Assembly (NCBI RefSeq): GCF_000745965.1
Contig: NZ_JQKI01000019.1
Location: 60,575 to 124,574 of the forward strand
Length of the DNA: 64,000 nt
Source: Edaphobacter aggregans DSM 19364
GTDB taxonomy: Bacteria; Acidobacteriota; Terriglobia; Terriglobales; Acidobacteriaceae
Direction: 5' to 3'
The notes under the pieces were generated by a model. It worked only from the letters and a program-made list of their open reading frames with translations, ran no database searches and was not told the DNA's origin. This document shows positions 11,629 to 21,217 of the stretch, one piece after another. Numbering within the stretch: the stretch's first letter is position 1; every line of letters starts with the position of its first letter. The position numbers and the translations under genes are program-made.

Positions 11629-11698
11629 CCTTTCCCGTAATCGCAGCGTGCGTTATCTCCAAGCTGCAACATGACTTACAGCTCGTCAACGGGAAAGG
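11629..11698 (-). promoter_or_regulatory. 5' leader hairpin of the PEP-CTERM gene
   Basis: On the minus strand the leader begins CCTTTCCCGT (11698-11689), and its exact complement ACGGGAAAGG lies at 11638-11629. An inner palindrome (AGCTG and CAGCT) lies between them. The 3' arm contains the AAAGG that is the best, though distant, ribosome-site candidate for the ATG at 11614, so folding could hide it. Function is inferred. Confidence 0.4.
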
Positions 11699-11920
11699 GT
11701 TTTCTTCGAAATGCGCATAAAGCTGCACGTTGGCGGCGTTGGATGGGCAAAACATTGCAGGGCATTTAATGCACCATTCAGCGGCAATGAAAAGTCAGAG
11801 CTTAGCGGACGGAGACTGATTGAGCAACATGCAATCTACTGCACATCCCGAAAGTGGTTCGCGCGGCGAAGATTTTCGCTACTGTAACGCGATGCCCATT
11901 CCAAGCAGCCAAAGCGATCG

Positions 11921-13900
<1,980 letters not shown>

Positions 13901-14010
13901 TCTTTTGGAATGAGTTGTTTAGGCGAAAATGGGACTTGACAAGGTTTTGGACGGGTAGCGTATGCAGGGATCCTTCTGAAGTTCTTGTCGTTGGAGCAAT
14001 GTGTGAAAAG

Positions 14011-14157
14011 CCATACCCCGTGGGCTGAAAGCCCCTTCTCTGTCGGCGGGACGGAGAGAGCCTAGCCTGAAGGCTTGGCGTAGCCAGAGGAGGTTCGAGC
14101 TTTGCTCGAATGTCCCACACATGCCGCGATGAGGCTGCGTCATCTATGGGGCACCCC
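14011..14157. repeat. Palindrome-rich intergenic repeat
   Basis: A string of short palindromes: GGGCTGAAAGCCC (14022-14034), AGCCTGAAGGCT (14064-14075) and TTCGAGC-TTT-GCTCGAA (14094-14110), bounded by ATACCCCG and TATGGGGCA. This make-up matches the dispersed palindromic repeats common between genes in Terriglobales. No second full copy is visible in the window. The surrounding gap 13901-14339 holds no convincing gene. Confidence 0.5.
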
Positions 14158-14339
14158 GGCGAAGGCGCGATCCGCTTAGGCGATTTTGGCCGAGGGGGGA
14201 AGCCCGAAGGACGAAGCGACTAGAAATCCTCGCTGAACCCACGCCCCGCCCGCCGTCAGGGCAGCCTTTCGTTGACACGAATAGGCAGGAGGACTAGCCT
14301 CGCCGCAGAGGAAACTCAAAGCGGAAATCGCGGGTCGGT

Positions 14340-15596
14340 ATGGGCAAACCTCCATCAGACCATCATGCGCATCGGTGCAGTTTTCACCCCGATCGGCGAG
14401 ACCCTTATCTTCGCCTCAACACAGTCACGGTTTTCGTCCGCGACCAGGAACGAAGTCTTCGATTCTTCGTAGACCAGCTTGGATTTAATCTCGCCTATGA
14501 TTTTTGCCTTCCCTCAGGCGATCGCTGGCTGGCCGTATCTCCCCCCGACGGCACGGCAATGATTTCGCTGGCCGTTCCAGATCCGTCCGCGGAGGAGTGC
14601 AGGCTCATTGGGCGTGCAACACAGATTTCTTTCTTAACCGAGAATATCTCCGCAAAGTTTGAGGAGTGGCGAGAGCGCGGAGTGCATTTTCAAGGAGTGC
14701 CCCAGAGTCAACTGGGGGGCGGCATTTCCGTGACCTTCGAAGATGTGGACCACAACTCGTTTACCCTTCTGTGCCTTGACGAGATGACACAGGAAATTGA
14801 GTCGGAACGCCTCGCCCACGCCGAGAGGCACGCATTGGAACAACGAACGATCTTGGAATTAGAGGTTGCCAGGCAGACACAGGCAAGACTCTTTCCGCAA
14901 ACGCCGCCATCTCTTAAAAGCCTCGACTGCGAGGCCGCTTGCTTTCAGGCACGAGCCGTGGGCGGCGATTATTTCGATTTTCTGGACCTCGGGCGCGAAC
15001 ACATGGGATTGGTAATCGGTGATATCTCCGGGAAAGGAACCGCAGCCGCGCTTTTGATGGCCAACTTACAAGCCCATCTGCGCAATCTCTGCCCGACGTA
15101 TTGGAATCGCCCGTATGTGCCATTCGTCAAGGAGCAGCCAGCGCGATTCCTGCAAACGGTCAATCGGCTCTTCTACGAAAATACGCGCGGAAACGCTTAC
15201 TCAACACTGTTCTTTGGAGAATTTGACGACAGCACGCGAAGGCTGCGTTATTCGAATTGTGGTCATCCGTCAGCGCTTCTCTTACAAAGCGACGGCCACT
15301 TGCAAAGGCTCGACTCAACCTGCACGGTTCTGGGGCTGTTCAATGGCTGGGATGGTGATGTCGGGGAGTGTCAACTCTCCTCGGGCGACACTCTCGCGCT
15401 CTATACAGACGGAGTGATCGAAGCGTTCAACGACGCCGGAGAAGAGTTTGGAGAGCAGCGCTTGGTCGAAGCCTTGCAGCAATATCGTGAACTCCCCACG
15501 CCGGCGCTGCTTGCCTCGGTGGCGGATGAGGTTCGACAATTCAGCCCTCAGGAACAAACAGACGACTTTACCCTGATCGTAGCCAAATGTAGATGA
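14340..15596 (+). CDS. VOC domain fused to PP2C/SpoIIE (RsbU-type) phosphatase
   Basis: A 418-residue two-domain protein. Residues about 26-146 form a glyoxalase/bleomycin-resistance (VOC) domain (NTVTVFVRDQERSLRFFVDQ ... VTFEDVDHNSFTLL). A coiled linker (about 147-180) leads to a PP2C-like serine phosphatase of the RsbU/SpoIIE type with AVGGDYFDFL, GDISGKGTAAALLMA, NCGHPSALL, LYTDGVIEAF and QTDDFTLIV. The metal-binding aspartates in GGDYFD, GDISGKG, YTDG and TDDF are present. Such phosphatases normally act in partner-switching control of sigma factors; here the VOC domain is a likely ligand sensor, which is inference. There is no obvious ribosome site at the ATG and no anti-sigma gene nearby. 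Confidence 0.85.
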   Translation: MGKPPSDHHAHRCSFHPDRRDPYLRLNTVTVFVRDQERSLRFFVDQLGFNLAYDFCLPSGDRWLAVSPPDGTAMISLAVPDPSAEECRLIGRATQISFLTENISAKFEEWRERGVHFQGVPQSQLGGGISVTFEDVDHNSFTLLCLDEMTQEIESERLAHAERHALEQRTILELEVARQTQARLFPQTPPSLKSLDCEAACFQARAVGGDYFDFLDLGREHMGLVIGDISGKGTAAALLMANLQAHLRNLCPTYWNRPYVPFVKEQPARFLQTVNRLFYENTRGNAYSTLFFGEFDDSTRRLRYSNCGHPSALLLQSDGHLQRLDSTCTVLGLFNGWDGDVGECQLSSGDTLALYTDGVIEAFNDAGEEFGEQRLVEALQQYRELPTPALLASVADEVRQFSPQEQTDDFTLIVAKCR

Positions 15597-15977
15597 GCTT
15601 AGGCACTTGGCAAATTTCCATAAAAGTGACGGGTGTGAACTCAGGCTCCGCAGGGAACACCAACTTTCCAAGGAGGGTGCCCCATCTGGGCTATTACCAA
15701 TACCATGCTGTGCCCGGCAACACGAGTGTTCTGATCCGGCGCAGTCAGCGAGCACAGGTGCGGTGGGAGCGACTTACCCCACCGTTGAACCGATGGGTTC
15801 CCCAACCTCGCGTCCTGCATCCCTATCCTGACGCACGCTTCTACGCCAACTAATCCATCGTAGGAGCCGTATGCGTAGACGCGCACGCACGGATCTGTGC
15901 GATTCTGGATGGCTCACAGGGAGGAAGCGGAGAGAACCAAGGCAATAAGCGGGGGCGGTGCGAGGCCGCCCAACCGC
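15597..15977. other. Intergenic stretch with no gene found
   Basis: About 380 bases between the phosphatase and the convergent cupin gene. Short open frames occur on both strands, but none has a ribosome site or recognisable sequence. I see no terminator hairpin or RNA gene. Confidence 0.5.
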
Positions 15978-16529
15978 TTAGAAGAGGTAGGCCTTGTTGA
16001 CGTTTGGCATGGAGGGGTGGGCGAGCAGGTGGGTGATGGCGAAGTCGGATGGGCTGCGGCGGCACTGGCTTGGGGTTTCGCCGGAGTAGGTGTGGCCGTA
16101 GCGCTCACCGATCTCTAGGACGCGCTGGATCTGGCCCTGTGAGGGGACGGTGGAGCGGTAGGGGCTCTCGCGGTGGCAGGGGAGGCCGGCGCGCTCGTAG
16201 AAGCGGCCGAGGTTGGGGGTGCAGGTGATGAGGAGGCGAACGTCGGAGGTGGTGGGGTTGCGGAAGCCGTGCACGGCTCCGGGTCGGACGTTGATCATCT
16301 CGCCGGGGACGGCGAAGCACCATTCGAGGCCTGAGGAGGTCTCGGTGGCGAACTCGGGTGCGCCTTCGAGAACGAGGAAGGCCTCCTGGTCGGGGTGGGA
16401 GTGCGGGGGGGCGACGACGCCCGGGGGGACGGTCGCCTCAAGCACGCAGTAACGGTTGTTGGTCTCGACGTCGGTGAGCTTCCACTGCAGTTCGACACCC
16501 AGGAGATCAAACTTTTCGGACTTGTTCAT
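15978..16529 (-). CDS. Cupin-domain protein
   Basis: A 183-residue single-domain cupin. The metal-site motif is visible: PPHSHPDQEAFLVLEG (His43, His45, Glu49) and a distal histidine in GAVHGF (His87), so a metal is probably bound. The last 50 residues form a helical tail. Such small cupins include dioxygenases, isomerases and binding proteins; the reaction cannot be read from sequence. It starts 20 nt downstream of the tetR-type gene on the same strand, so the two are probably co-transcribed and the regulator probably controls it. Confidence 0.8.
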   Translation of the reverse strand: MNKSEKFDLLGVELQWKLTDVETNNRYCVLEATVPPGVVAPPHSHPDQEAFLVLEGAPEFATETSSGLEWCFAVPGEMINVRPGAVHGFRNPTTSDVRLLITCTPNLGRFYERAGLPCHRESPYRSTVPSQGQIQRVLEIGERYGHTYSGETPSQCRRSPSDFAITHLLAHPSMPNVNKAYLF

Positions 16530-16549
16530 GGTTAGTCGCGTTCCCTTTA

Positions 16550-17161
16550 TTATTTTTTCTTCTTTACCTCTACGAGGCGGGGCCCGGTGATGGATTTTGT
16601 TGCGTGGATGAGGGTTTCAAGCGCCCAGGAGACGGCCTTTTCGGCCTCGGGTGCGGAGAGCTGGCCGCGATCGCGGAGGAGCTGCCAGAAGGGCGCGCTG
16701 TAGACAGAGACGAAGACGGCGATGATGCGTGACTTTTCGCGCTCGGGGAGACCTTCGATGATGGGGGCGAGGCTTTGGGTGAAGGCGGCGCGGCCTTCGA
16801 CGCCTCCGCGCTCGCGGACCTCGGTCCCGGCTGGGGAGTTGAGGACGGCGCGGACGAGGGTCTCGTTGGCGTCGAACTCGCGGAAGACGGTCTGGGCCAT
16901 GGGGAGGATCTCGTCCTCGGTGATGGGGAAGCGGGTGTGTGTGGCCTCGCGGAGGCGCTCCCAGAGGGCCTGGAGGAGGCTGGCACGGTCGGGAAAGTGG
17001 CGGTAGACGGTGCGGGCGCTCATGCCGGCGGCCTCGGCGATGGACTCGTGGGAGAAGGTGCCGCGGGGGCCCTGGCCGAGCTGGTGCATGGCGATCTCGA
17101 GGATCTGCTCGCGGGTGGCTGCGGTCTGTCGGTCGCGGAGGGTGCGGGATTCTGCCGTCAT
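16550..17161 (-). CDS. TetR/AcrR-family transcriptional regulator
   Basis: A 203-residue repressor-type protein. Residues about 17-63 form the TetR helix-turn-helix (REQILEIAMHQLG ... FSHESIAEAAGMSARTVYRHF). The C-terminal ligand domain has no recognised effector signature. The end is strongly basic (VEVKKKK). Its start codon lies inside a palindrome (17160-17177), which fits autoregulation. It is followed by a cupin gene in the same transcription unit. The effector is unknown; the neighbouring cupin suggests a small-molecule stress or catabolic circuit. Confidence 0.88.
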   Translation of the reverse strand: MTAESRTLRDRQTAATREQILEIAMHQLGQGPRGTFSHESIAEAAGMSARTVYRHFPDRASLLQALWERLREATHTRFPITEDEILPMAQTVFREFDANETLVRAVLNSPAGTEVRERGGVEGRAAFTQSLAPIIEGLPEREKSRIIAVFVSVYSAPFWQLLRDRGQLSAPEAEKAVSWALETLIHATKSITGPRLVEVKKKK

Positions 17162-17177
17162 GACAGTATTCTGTCAT
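17160..17177. promoter_or_regulatory. Candidate TetR operator
   Basis: ATGACAG-TATT-CTGTCAT is a perfect 7-bp inverted repeat over 18 bp that includes the start codon of the tetR-type gene. A further TGTCA half-site follows at about 17191. Size and position are typical of TetR operators; binding is inferred. Confidence 0.6.
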
Positions 17178-17272
17178 TATGGCGGATGGCTGTCAAAATT
17201 ATAATTTTTGTTTTATGGGTGAAAGTTAGCGGTGACTAGCCGGGAATACTGAGGGCGACCCAGCGAGCGGTT

Positions 17273-17345
17273 GTGCATGCTGGTCCCATTCGACTTCGCT
17301 CAGGGCAGGCTCTTCGACTGCGCGCTTCGCGCTCCGCTCAGGACA
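17273..17345. repeat. Dispersed TTCGACT...CGCTCCGCTCAGG repeat
   Basis: Holds ATTCGACTTCGCTCAGGGCA followed by TTCGACTGCGCGCTTCGCGC-type sequence ending TCCGCTCAGGACAGG. The same family recurs twice at 18090-18209. It fills most of the gap between the TetR operator and the hydrolase gene; no gene is seen there. Confidence 0.55.
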
Positions 17346-17466
17346 GGAGAAAGGGATGTCTGTTTCGGTCCGCTTTTTGGCTGGGGTGGTGCTTTTGTGC
17401 CGGGCCTTTCAGGGCTAGGATGAGGTTCACATGGGCTGACGGGATGGCCGAAAAGGAGCGTTCGAC

Positions 17467-18045
17467 ATGAGCAAAGGGCAGACGGCGCTGGTGGTGGTGG
17501 ATGTACAGGAATCGTTTCGGCATCGGGCTTACTGGGATGACCGGGATGTTCCGGCGTTTGTGCAGCGGTTGCAGGCGTTGATCGATGGGGCGAAGGCGCA
17601 GGGGGTTCCGGTCGTGCAGGTGCTGCATGTGGAGGGGACAGGGGTGTTTTCGGTGGCCTCGGGGCATGTGCGGACTCTGGAGGGGGTGGAGATCGAGCCG
17701 GAGGTGCGGTTTGAGAAGCGGAGCCACAGCGCGCTGGTGGGGTCGGGGCTGGATGTCTGGCTGGTGCAGCAGGGGATTGGGCGGCTGATCGTCTGCGGTA
17801 TACGGACGGAGCAGTGCTGCGAGACGACGACGCGGCATGCGTCGGACCTGGGGTACGAGGTGGACTTTGTGACCGAGGCGACGATGACGTGGGCGATGAC
17901 AGACCGGCAGGGGAGGGAGTGGTCGCCGGAGGAGATCAGGGCGCGGACGGAGCTGGTGCTGGATGGGCGGTTTGCGACGGTGGTGAGGGTGGATGAGGCT
18001 CTGGAGCGCGCATTGGAGGCGGTGGAGCAGGAGGTGGCGGCGTGA
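17467..18045 (+). CDS. Isochorismatase-family cysteine hydrolase
   Basis: A 192-residue alpha/beta hydrolase of the isochorismatase/nicotinamidase superfamily. The catalytic triad is in place: Asp12 in VVVDVQESF, Lys85 in FEKRSHSAL and Cys118 in CGIRTEQCCETT. Family members cleave isochorismate, nicotinamide, N-carbamoyl compounds and others; the substrate cannot be assigned. Its TGA overlaps an ATG of the downstream AraC-type frame, so the two are probably one unit and the regulator may respond to a related metabolite. Confidence 0.88.
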   Translation: MSKGQTALVVVDVQESFRHRAYWDDRDVPAFVQRLQALIDGAKAQGVPVVQVLHVEGTGVFSVASGHVRTLEGVEIEPEVRFEKRSHSALVGSGLDVWLVQQGIGRLIVCGIRTEQCCETTTRHASDLGYEVDFVTEATMTWAMTDRQGREWSPEEIRARTELVLDGRFATVVRVDEALERALEAVEQEVAA

Positions 18046-18089
18046 TGGGTATCTACGGTTTGCGGGAGAATGGTGGCCCAGTCGAAAGA

Positions 18090-18143
18090 AATGCAGGTCC
18101 TTCGACTCCGCTGCGCTCCGCTCAGGGCGACAAATCTTTGGGG
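18090..18143 (+). repeat. Dispersed 54-bp repeat, copy A
   Basis: Tandem-like pair with copy B (18156-18209); both read A-CGCAGG/ATGCAGG, TTCGACT, CGCTGCGCTCCGCTCAGG, then GACAAATCTTTGG. The unit is the same type as the sequence at 17273-17345. It lies between the hydrolase stop and the likely GTG start of the regulator. Confidence 0.75.
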
Positions 18144-18155
18144 GGCGAGAGAACG

Positions 18156-18209
18156 AACGCAGGTTCTTCGACTTCGCTGCGCTCCGCTCAGGATGACAAA
18201 TCTTTGGAG
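18156..18209 (+). repeat. Dispersed 54-bp repeat, copy B
   Basis: Second copy, differing from copy A at a handful of positions. Its 3' end (TTTGGAGG) supplies the GGAGG at 18206-18210 that sits 8 nt before the GTG at 18219, the probable start of the AraC-type gene. Confidence 0.75.
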
Positions 18210-18218
18210 GGGCGCGAG

Positions 18219-19202
18219 GTGGTGCCGGTGTTTGCTGCGCTGACGCAGCCTACGCTGCTGCTGGATGTGGCGGGGCCGATGGAGGTTCTGCGGCTGGCGA
18301 ATCTCTTTCAGGACGCAGTGCGGTTCGAGGTGCGGTATGTGGGGCCGCTGAACTCGGTGATGACGTCGATCGGGATTGCGCTGACGGGGATTGGGCAGCT
18401 GCCGGCGGAGCTTCCGGAGAAGGCGATGGTGATGCTGTTTGGTGACGTGGAGAAGGTGATGATGCCGGCGGGGTGGCCTGCTCCGCAGAGGGATGTAAGG
18501 GGGGATGCGGAGATTGTGGCGTGGCTGAAGGATGTGGTGAGGCCGGGACATACGGTGGTGTCGATCTGCGCGGGCGCGATGCTGGCGGCAAGGGCGGGGC
18601 TGCTGGATGGCTATGCTTGCACGACGCATTATCTGGATTGCGAGGAGCTGGCGAGTGTGGCTCCGGCGGCGAAGGTGGTGGAGAACCGGCTGTTTGTGGA
18701 GGACAAGGACCGCTTTACGAGTGCGGGGGTGACGGCGGGGATCGACCTGATGCTGTATATGGTGAGCCAGAGGCTGGGGGATGCGGTGGCGGCGGCGATT
18801 GCGCGGTACCTGGTGGTGTATCTGCGGAGAGGAGGGGCGGAGCCGCAGATCTCACCGTGGCTGGAGGGGAGGAACCATGTGCATCCTGCGGTGCACAGGG
18901 TCCAGGACGCGATGATGAAGAATCCGGCGGAGAGTTGGCAGCTGGGCAAGCTGGCGAGAATGGCGGGGGCGAGCAGCAGACATCTGACGCGACTGTTTCA
19001 GGAGTATGCGGGGATGAGTGTGACGGAGTACAAGAACAATCTGCGCGTCGCGCTGGCGAGGCAGATGCTGAGTCAGACGGAGATGGATATAGAGCAGGTG
19101 GCGGAGAAGGCGGGGTTCGGGTCGGCTCGTCAGATGCGGCGGGCGTGGCGGAGGGTGTATGAGGGGGCTCCGCGGGAGGCGAGGGGTGAGGGCATGCATT
19201 AG
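18219..19202 (+). CDS. AraC-family regulator with DJ-1/PfpI domain (GlxA type)
   Basis: Transcription regulator of 327 residues: an N-terminal class I amidotransferase-like domain (PVFAALTQPTLLLDVAGPME ... SICAGAMLAARAGLLDG, with the cysteine elbow in SICAGA) and a C-terminal AraC helix-turn-helix pair (WQLGKLARMAGASSRHLTRL ... IEQVAEKAGFGSARQMRRAW). I chose GTG 18219 because GGAGG lies 8 nt upstream and family members start at this point. An ATG at 18042 overlapping the hydrolase stop is also in frame, but would translate two copies of a dispersed DNA repeat into about 59 extra residues. Probably regulates the adjacent hydrolase; the ligand is unknown. Confidence 0.85.
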   Translation: MVPVFAALTQPTLLLDVAGPMEVLRLANLFQDAVRFEVRYVGPLNSVMTSIGIALTGIGQLPAELPEKAMVMLFGDVEKVMMPAGWPAPQRDVRGDAEIVAWLKDVVRPGHTVVSICAGAMLAARAGLLDGYACTTHYLDCEELASVAPAAKVVENRLFVEDKDRFTSAGVTAGIDLMLYMVSQRLGDAVAAAIARYLVVYLRRGGAEPQISPWLEGRNHVHPAVHRVQDAMMKNPAESWQLGKLARMAGASSRHLTRLFQEYAGMSVTEYKNNLRVALARQMLSQTEMDIEQVAEKAGFGSARQMRRAWRRVYEGAPREARGEGMH

Positions 19203-19293
19203 CCGGTCGTTCCGTGGCGGTCCGATAGGAACTACTGAGATTCTTCGCCTTCGGCGCAGAATGACGACTGTATGAGGCTTCATGACGGTTGTC

Positions 19294-19794
19294 TTATGCT
19301 TTGCCGGGGTGGACGCGGGGGCGGAGGTTGTCGAGGTGGTGCTGCATGTGGGCGATGTAGTCCTCGATGAGGAAGCCGAGGGTGATGGGGTTTCCGGCTA
19401 CGGCGGCCTGGTTGGGTAGGGCGCTTGGTGGCACGTTGCGGATGGTCCAGACGATGTGCTCGTTGAGGGCGAACCAGAGGGCGAGGACCTCGGCCCACTC
19501 GCGGTCGCGGTAGTGCTGGATCTGGACCCAGGACTCCTGGGCGTAGCCGGGCATGTTCTCGGACGCGATCTGCATGCGGACGATGCGGGAGAGGTTGTTG
19601 ACGGCGGAGTCGGTGAGGTGGCCGATGACCTCTTTTGCGCACCACTTGCCTTCGCGCTCGGGAATGGAGGCGTCGGCGTCGGAGAGGGTGACGAGCCAGG
19701 GAACGGCGTTGCGAAGGGTGGCGAAGAGGCGCTCAGAGAGCTCGACGGGGTCGAGGAGAGCGAGGTCGGTTGGTGAGGTGTAGGTCAGGCCCAT
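19294..19794 (-). CDS. DinB/YfiT-type metal-binding protein
   Basis: A 166-residue four-helix-bundle protein of the DinB superfamily. A metal-binding histidine set is visible: KEVIGHLTDS (His59) and IAHMQHHLDNLR (His149, His153). Members include thiol S-transferases (bacillithiol, mycothiol) and uncharacterised hydrolase-like proteins; the reaction is not assignable. Its start overlaps the end of the yraN-type gene by 10 nt, so translation is probably coupled. Confidence 0.85.
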   Translation of the reverse strand: MGLTYTSPTDLALLDPVELSERLFATLRNAVPWLVTLSDADASIPEREGKWCAKEVIGHLTDSAVNNLSRIVRMQIASENMPGYAQESWVQIQHYRDREWAEVLALWFALNEHIVWTIRNVPPSALPNQAAVAGNPITLGFLIEDYIAHMQHHLDNLRPRVHPGKA

Positions 19795-20285
19795 CCAAAA
19801 GCTCCTTGATTGAGTTCGATGTTGAGTTGGATGCTTGGTGCGGGGGTGGATGTTGGAGAGGACTCCAGGTAGATGGAGATGACGTCGAAGCGCACCGGGG
19901 CTTCGCGGGCGCGGGGCGGGAGGCGGTGGAGGTAGGCGCGGGCGAGCCGGCGGAGGATGCGCTGCTTGTCGGGGTCCACGGCAAGCTCGGCGGGGACTGC
20001 GTCGCGGCGGGTTCGGGTTTTGACTTCGACGATGCAGAGGGTGTGGCCGTGCCCGGCGACGAGGTCGACGTCGCCGCGGAGCTTTGGGGTGCGCCAGCGG
20101 TGGGCGACGATGGTATAGCCGAGGCGGCGGAGATGGAAGAGAGCCTCACGCTCGCCGCGGGTGCCGGTCTCGAGGTGTGGGGCGGTGCGGGGTGCGCGCG
20201 AGAACGCGGAGAGGCGGCGGAGCGCCCATGCCTGTGCGCCGATCCACAATCTGTGTGTGGAGCTGACCGCGGTCGTTTGAGCCAT
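19785..20285 (-). CDS. YraN/UPF0102 family nuclease-like protein
   Basis: A 166-residue member of the UPF0102 (YraN) family, related in fold to Holliday-junction resolvases and restriction endonucleases. Core motifs are present: GTRGEREALFHLRRLGY, GDVDLVAGHG and IVEVKTRTR, giving the Glu...Asp...Glu-x-Lys arrangement of PD-(D/E)xK nucleases. The N-terminal 38 residues are longer than usual, so a later start is possible. The C-terminal 20 residues, rich in Ser, Thr and Pro, are also extra. The biological role of this family is poorly defined. Confidence 0.85.
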   Translation of the reverse strand: MAQTTAVSSTHRLWIGAQAWALRRLSAFSRAPRTAPHLETGTRGEREALFHLRRLGYTIVAHRWRTPKLRGDVDLVAGHGHTLCIVEVKTRTRRDAVPAELAVDPDKQRILRRLARAYLHRLPPRAREAPVRFDVISIYLESSPTSTPAPSIQLNIELNQGAFGWA

Positions 20286-20395
20286 GCGCTCCAGCTTAAT
20301 CGATTTGCGCGGCGTGTGGGTTTAAGGGTAGCTAAGATCGTTGCGTTGGGAGGCGAGCGTCTAATATAGCGAGGGAAGATTGAGGTGGAGTGACG

Positions 20396-20884
20396 ATGAC
20401 GCTATTGAATGCACCGACGTACGACCCAGGCAAGGAGAAGCGAAAGACGGGCCTGGTGTTTGGAGGGATTGCGCTGGTTCTGCTGACGGCGGTGGTGGGA
20501 GTGGGAGGGTATCTGCTGGGGCATGGGTGGTTCTTTACGAACCTGCGGGCCGAGCACAGGGTGGATCAGTTCTTTAAGGCACTGGAGGCGCAGGACTACA
20601 ACAAGGCGTATGCGATCTGGATGAATGATCCGGATTGGCAGAAGCATCCGGAGAAGTATGAGTACACGGTGAAGCGGTTCACGGAGGACTGGACGACGGA
20701 GAGTCCGGTGGGGGTGATCAAGTCGCACAAGGTGGACATCTCGAAGACGGACGGGACGGGGACGTTCGGGACGGGAATTATTGTGGCGGTGCGGGTGAAT
20801 GGGGACCACAAGATCTTTATGTGGTACGAGAAGAAGGATGGGACGCTGACGTATCCGGCTCCGCATGAGCTTGAGTACAACTAG
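20396..20884 (+). CDS. Single-pass membrane protein of unknown function
   Basis: A 162-residue protein. After 22 mostly polar residues comes one membrane helix (LVFGGIALVLLTAVVGVGGY), then a soluble domain of about 115 residues outside the membrane (FFTNLRAEHRVDQFFKALEA ... MWYEKKDGTLTYPAPHELEY). The domain looks like the small NTF2-like or Coa1-like folds seen in such proteins, but I do not recognise a family with confidence. ATG 20396 follows a GAGGTGG ribosome site; GTG 20390 is also in frame. It is divergent from the yraN-type gene, 110 nt away. Confidence 0.7.
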   Translation: MTLLNAPTYDPGKEKRKTGLVFGGIALVLLTAVVGVGGYLLGHGWFFTNLRAEHRVDQFFKALEAQDYNKAYAIWMNDPDWQKHPEKYEYTVKRFTEDWTTESPVGVIKSHKVDISKTDGTGTFGTGIIVAVRVNGDHKIFMWYEKKDGTLTYPAPHELEYN

Positions 20885-21217
20885 CGGTTTGGTGTTCAGA
20901 GGTTTGTGGTTCAGAATAGTGGCATAGAGATCTCCTGGTCCCTATGCTGGCGCACCCGTTCTCCTATCGGCGAGCCAACTCTCAGGAACTCATGCTGCTC
21001 TTATATTTATCTGCCGGTAATCATTTGGCTTAATGATCGGCATTGTCTCTGGACGAGAGCGCTTGACGAAACGGTCACTTTTCCAGTTGCAGTCTGATTT
21101 TTCGGTTACGGCCTGACTACCTCAGTGTGGTCCCGCCTTGCCTGATCTCCCGGGACACTCTGAAGAGCCTCAAATGCATCAAATGTCCTATTCCCAGGTC
21201 ACATCAACGGATCAAAC
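20885..21217. other. Intergenic stretch, nothing recognised
   Basis: About 330 bases before the GT-C glycosyltransferase gene. The base composition turns visibly more AT-rich here, at the edge of the EPS region. No gene, RNA or clear hairpin is seen. Confidence 0.5.

Noticed and set aside
17338..18629. Several long minus-strand frames opposite the hydrolase and AraC-type genes
   Set aside because: Arg/His/Pro-rich antisense translation of GC-rich coding DNA and repeats.
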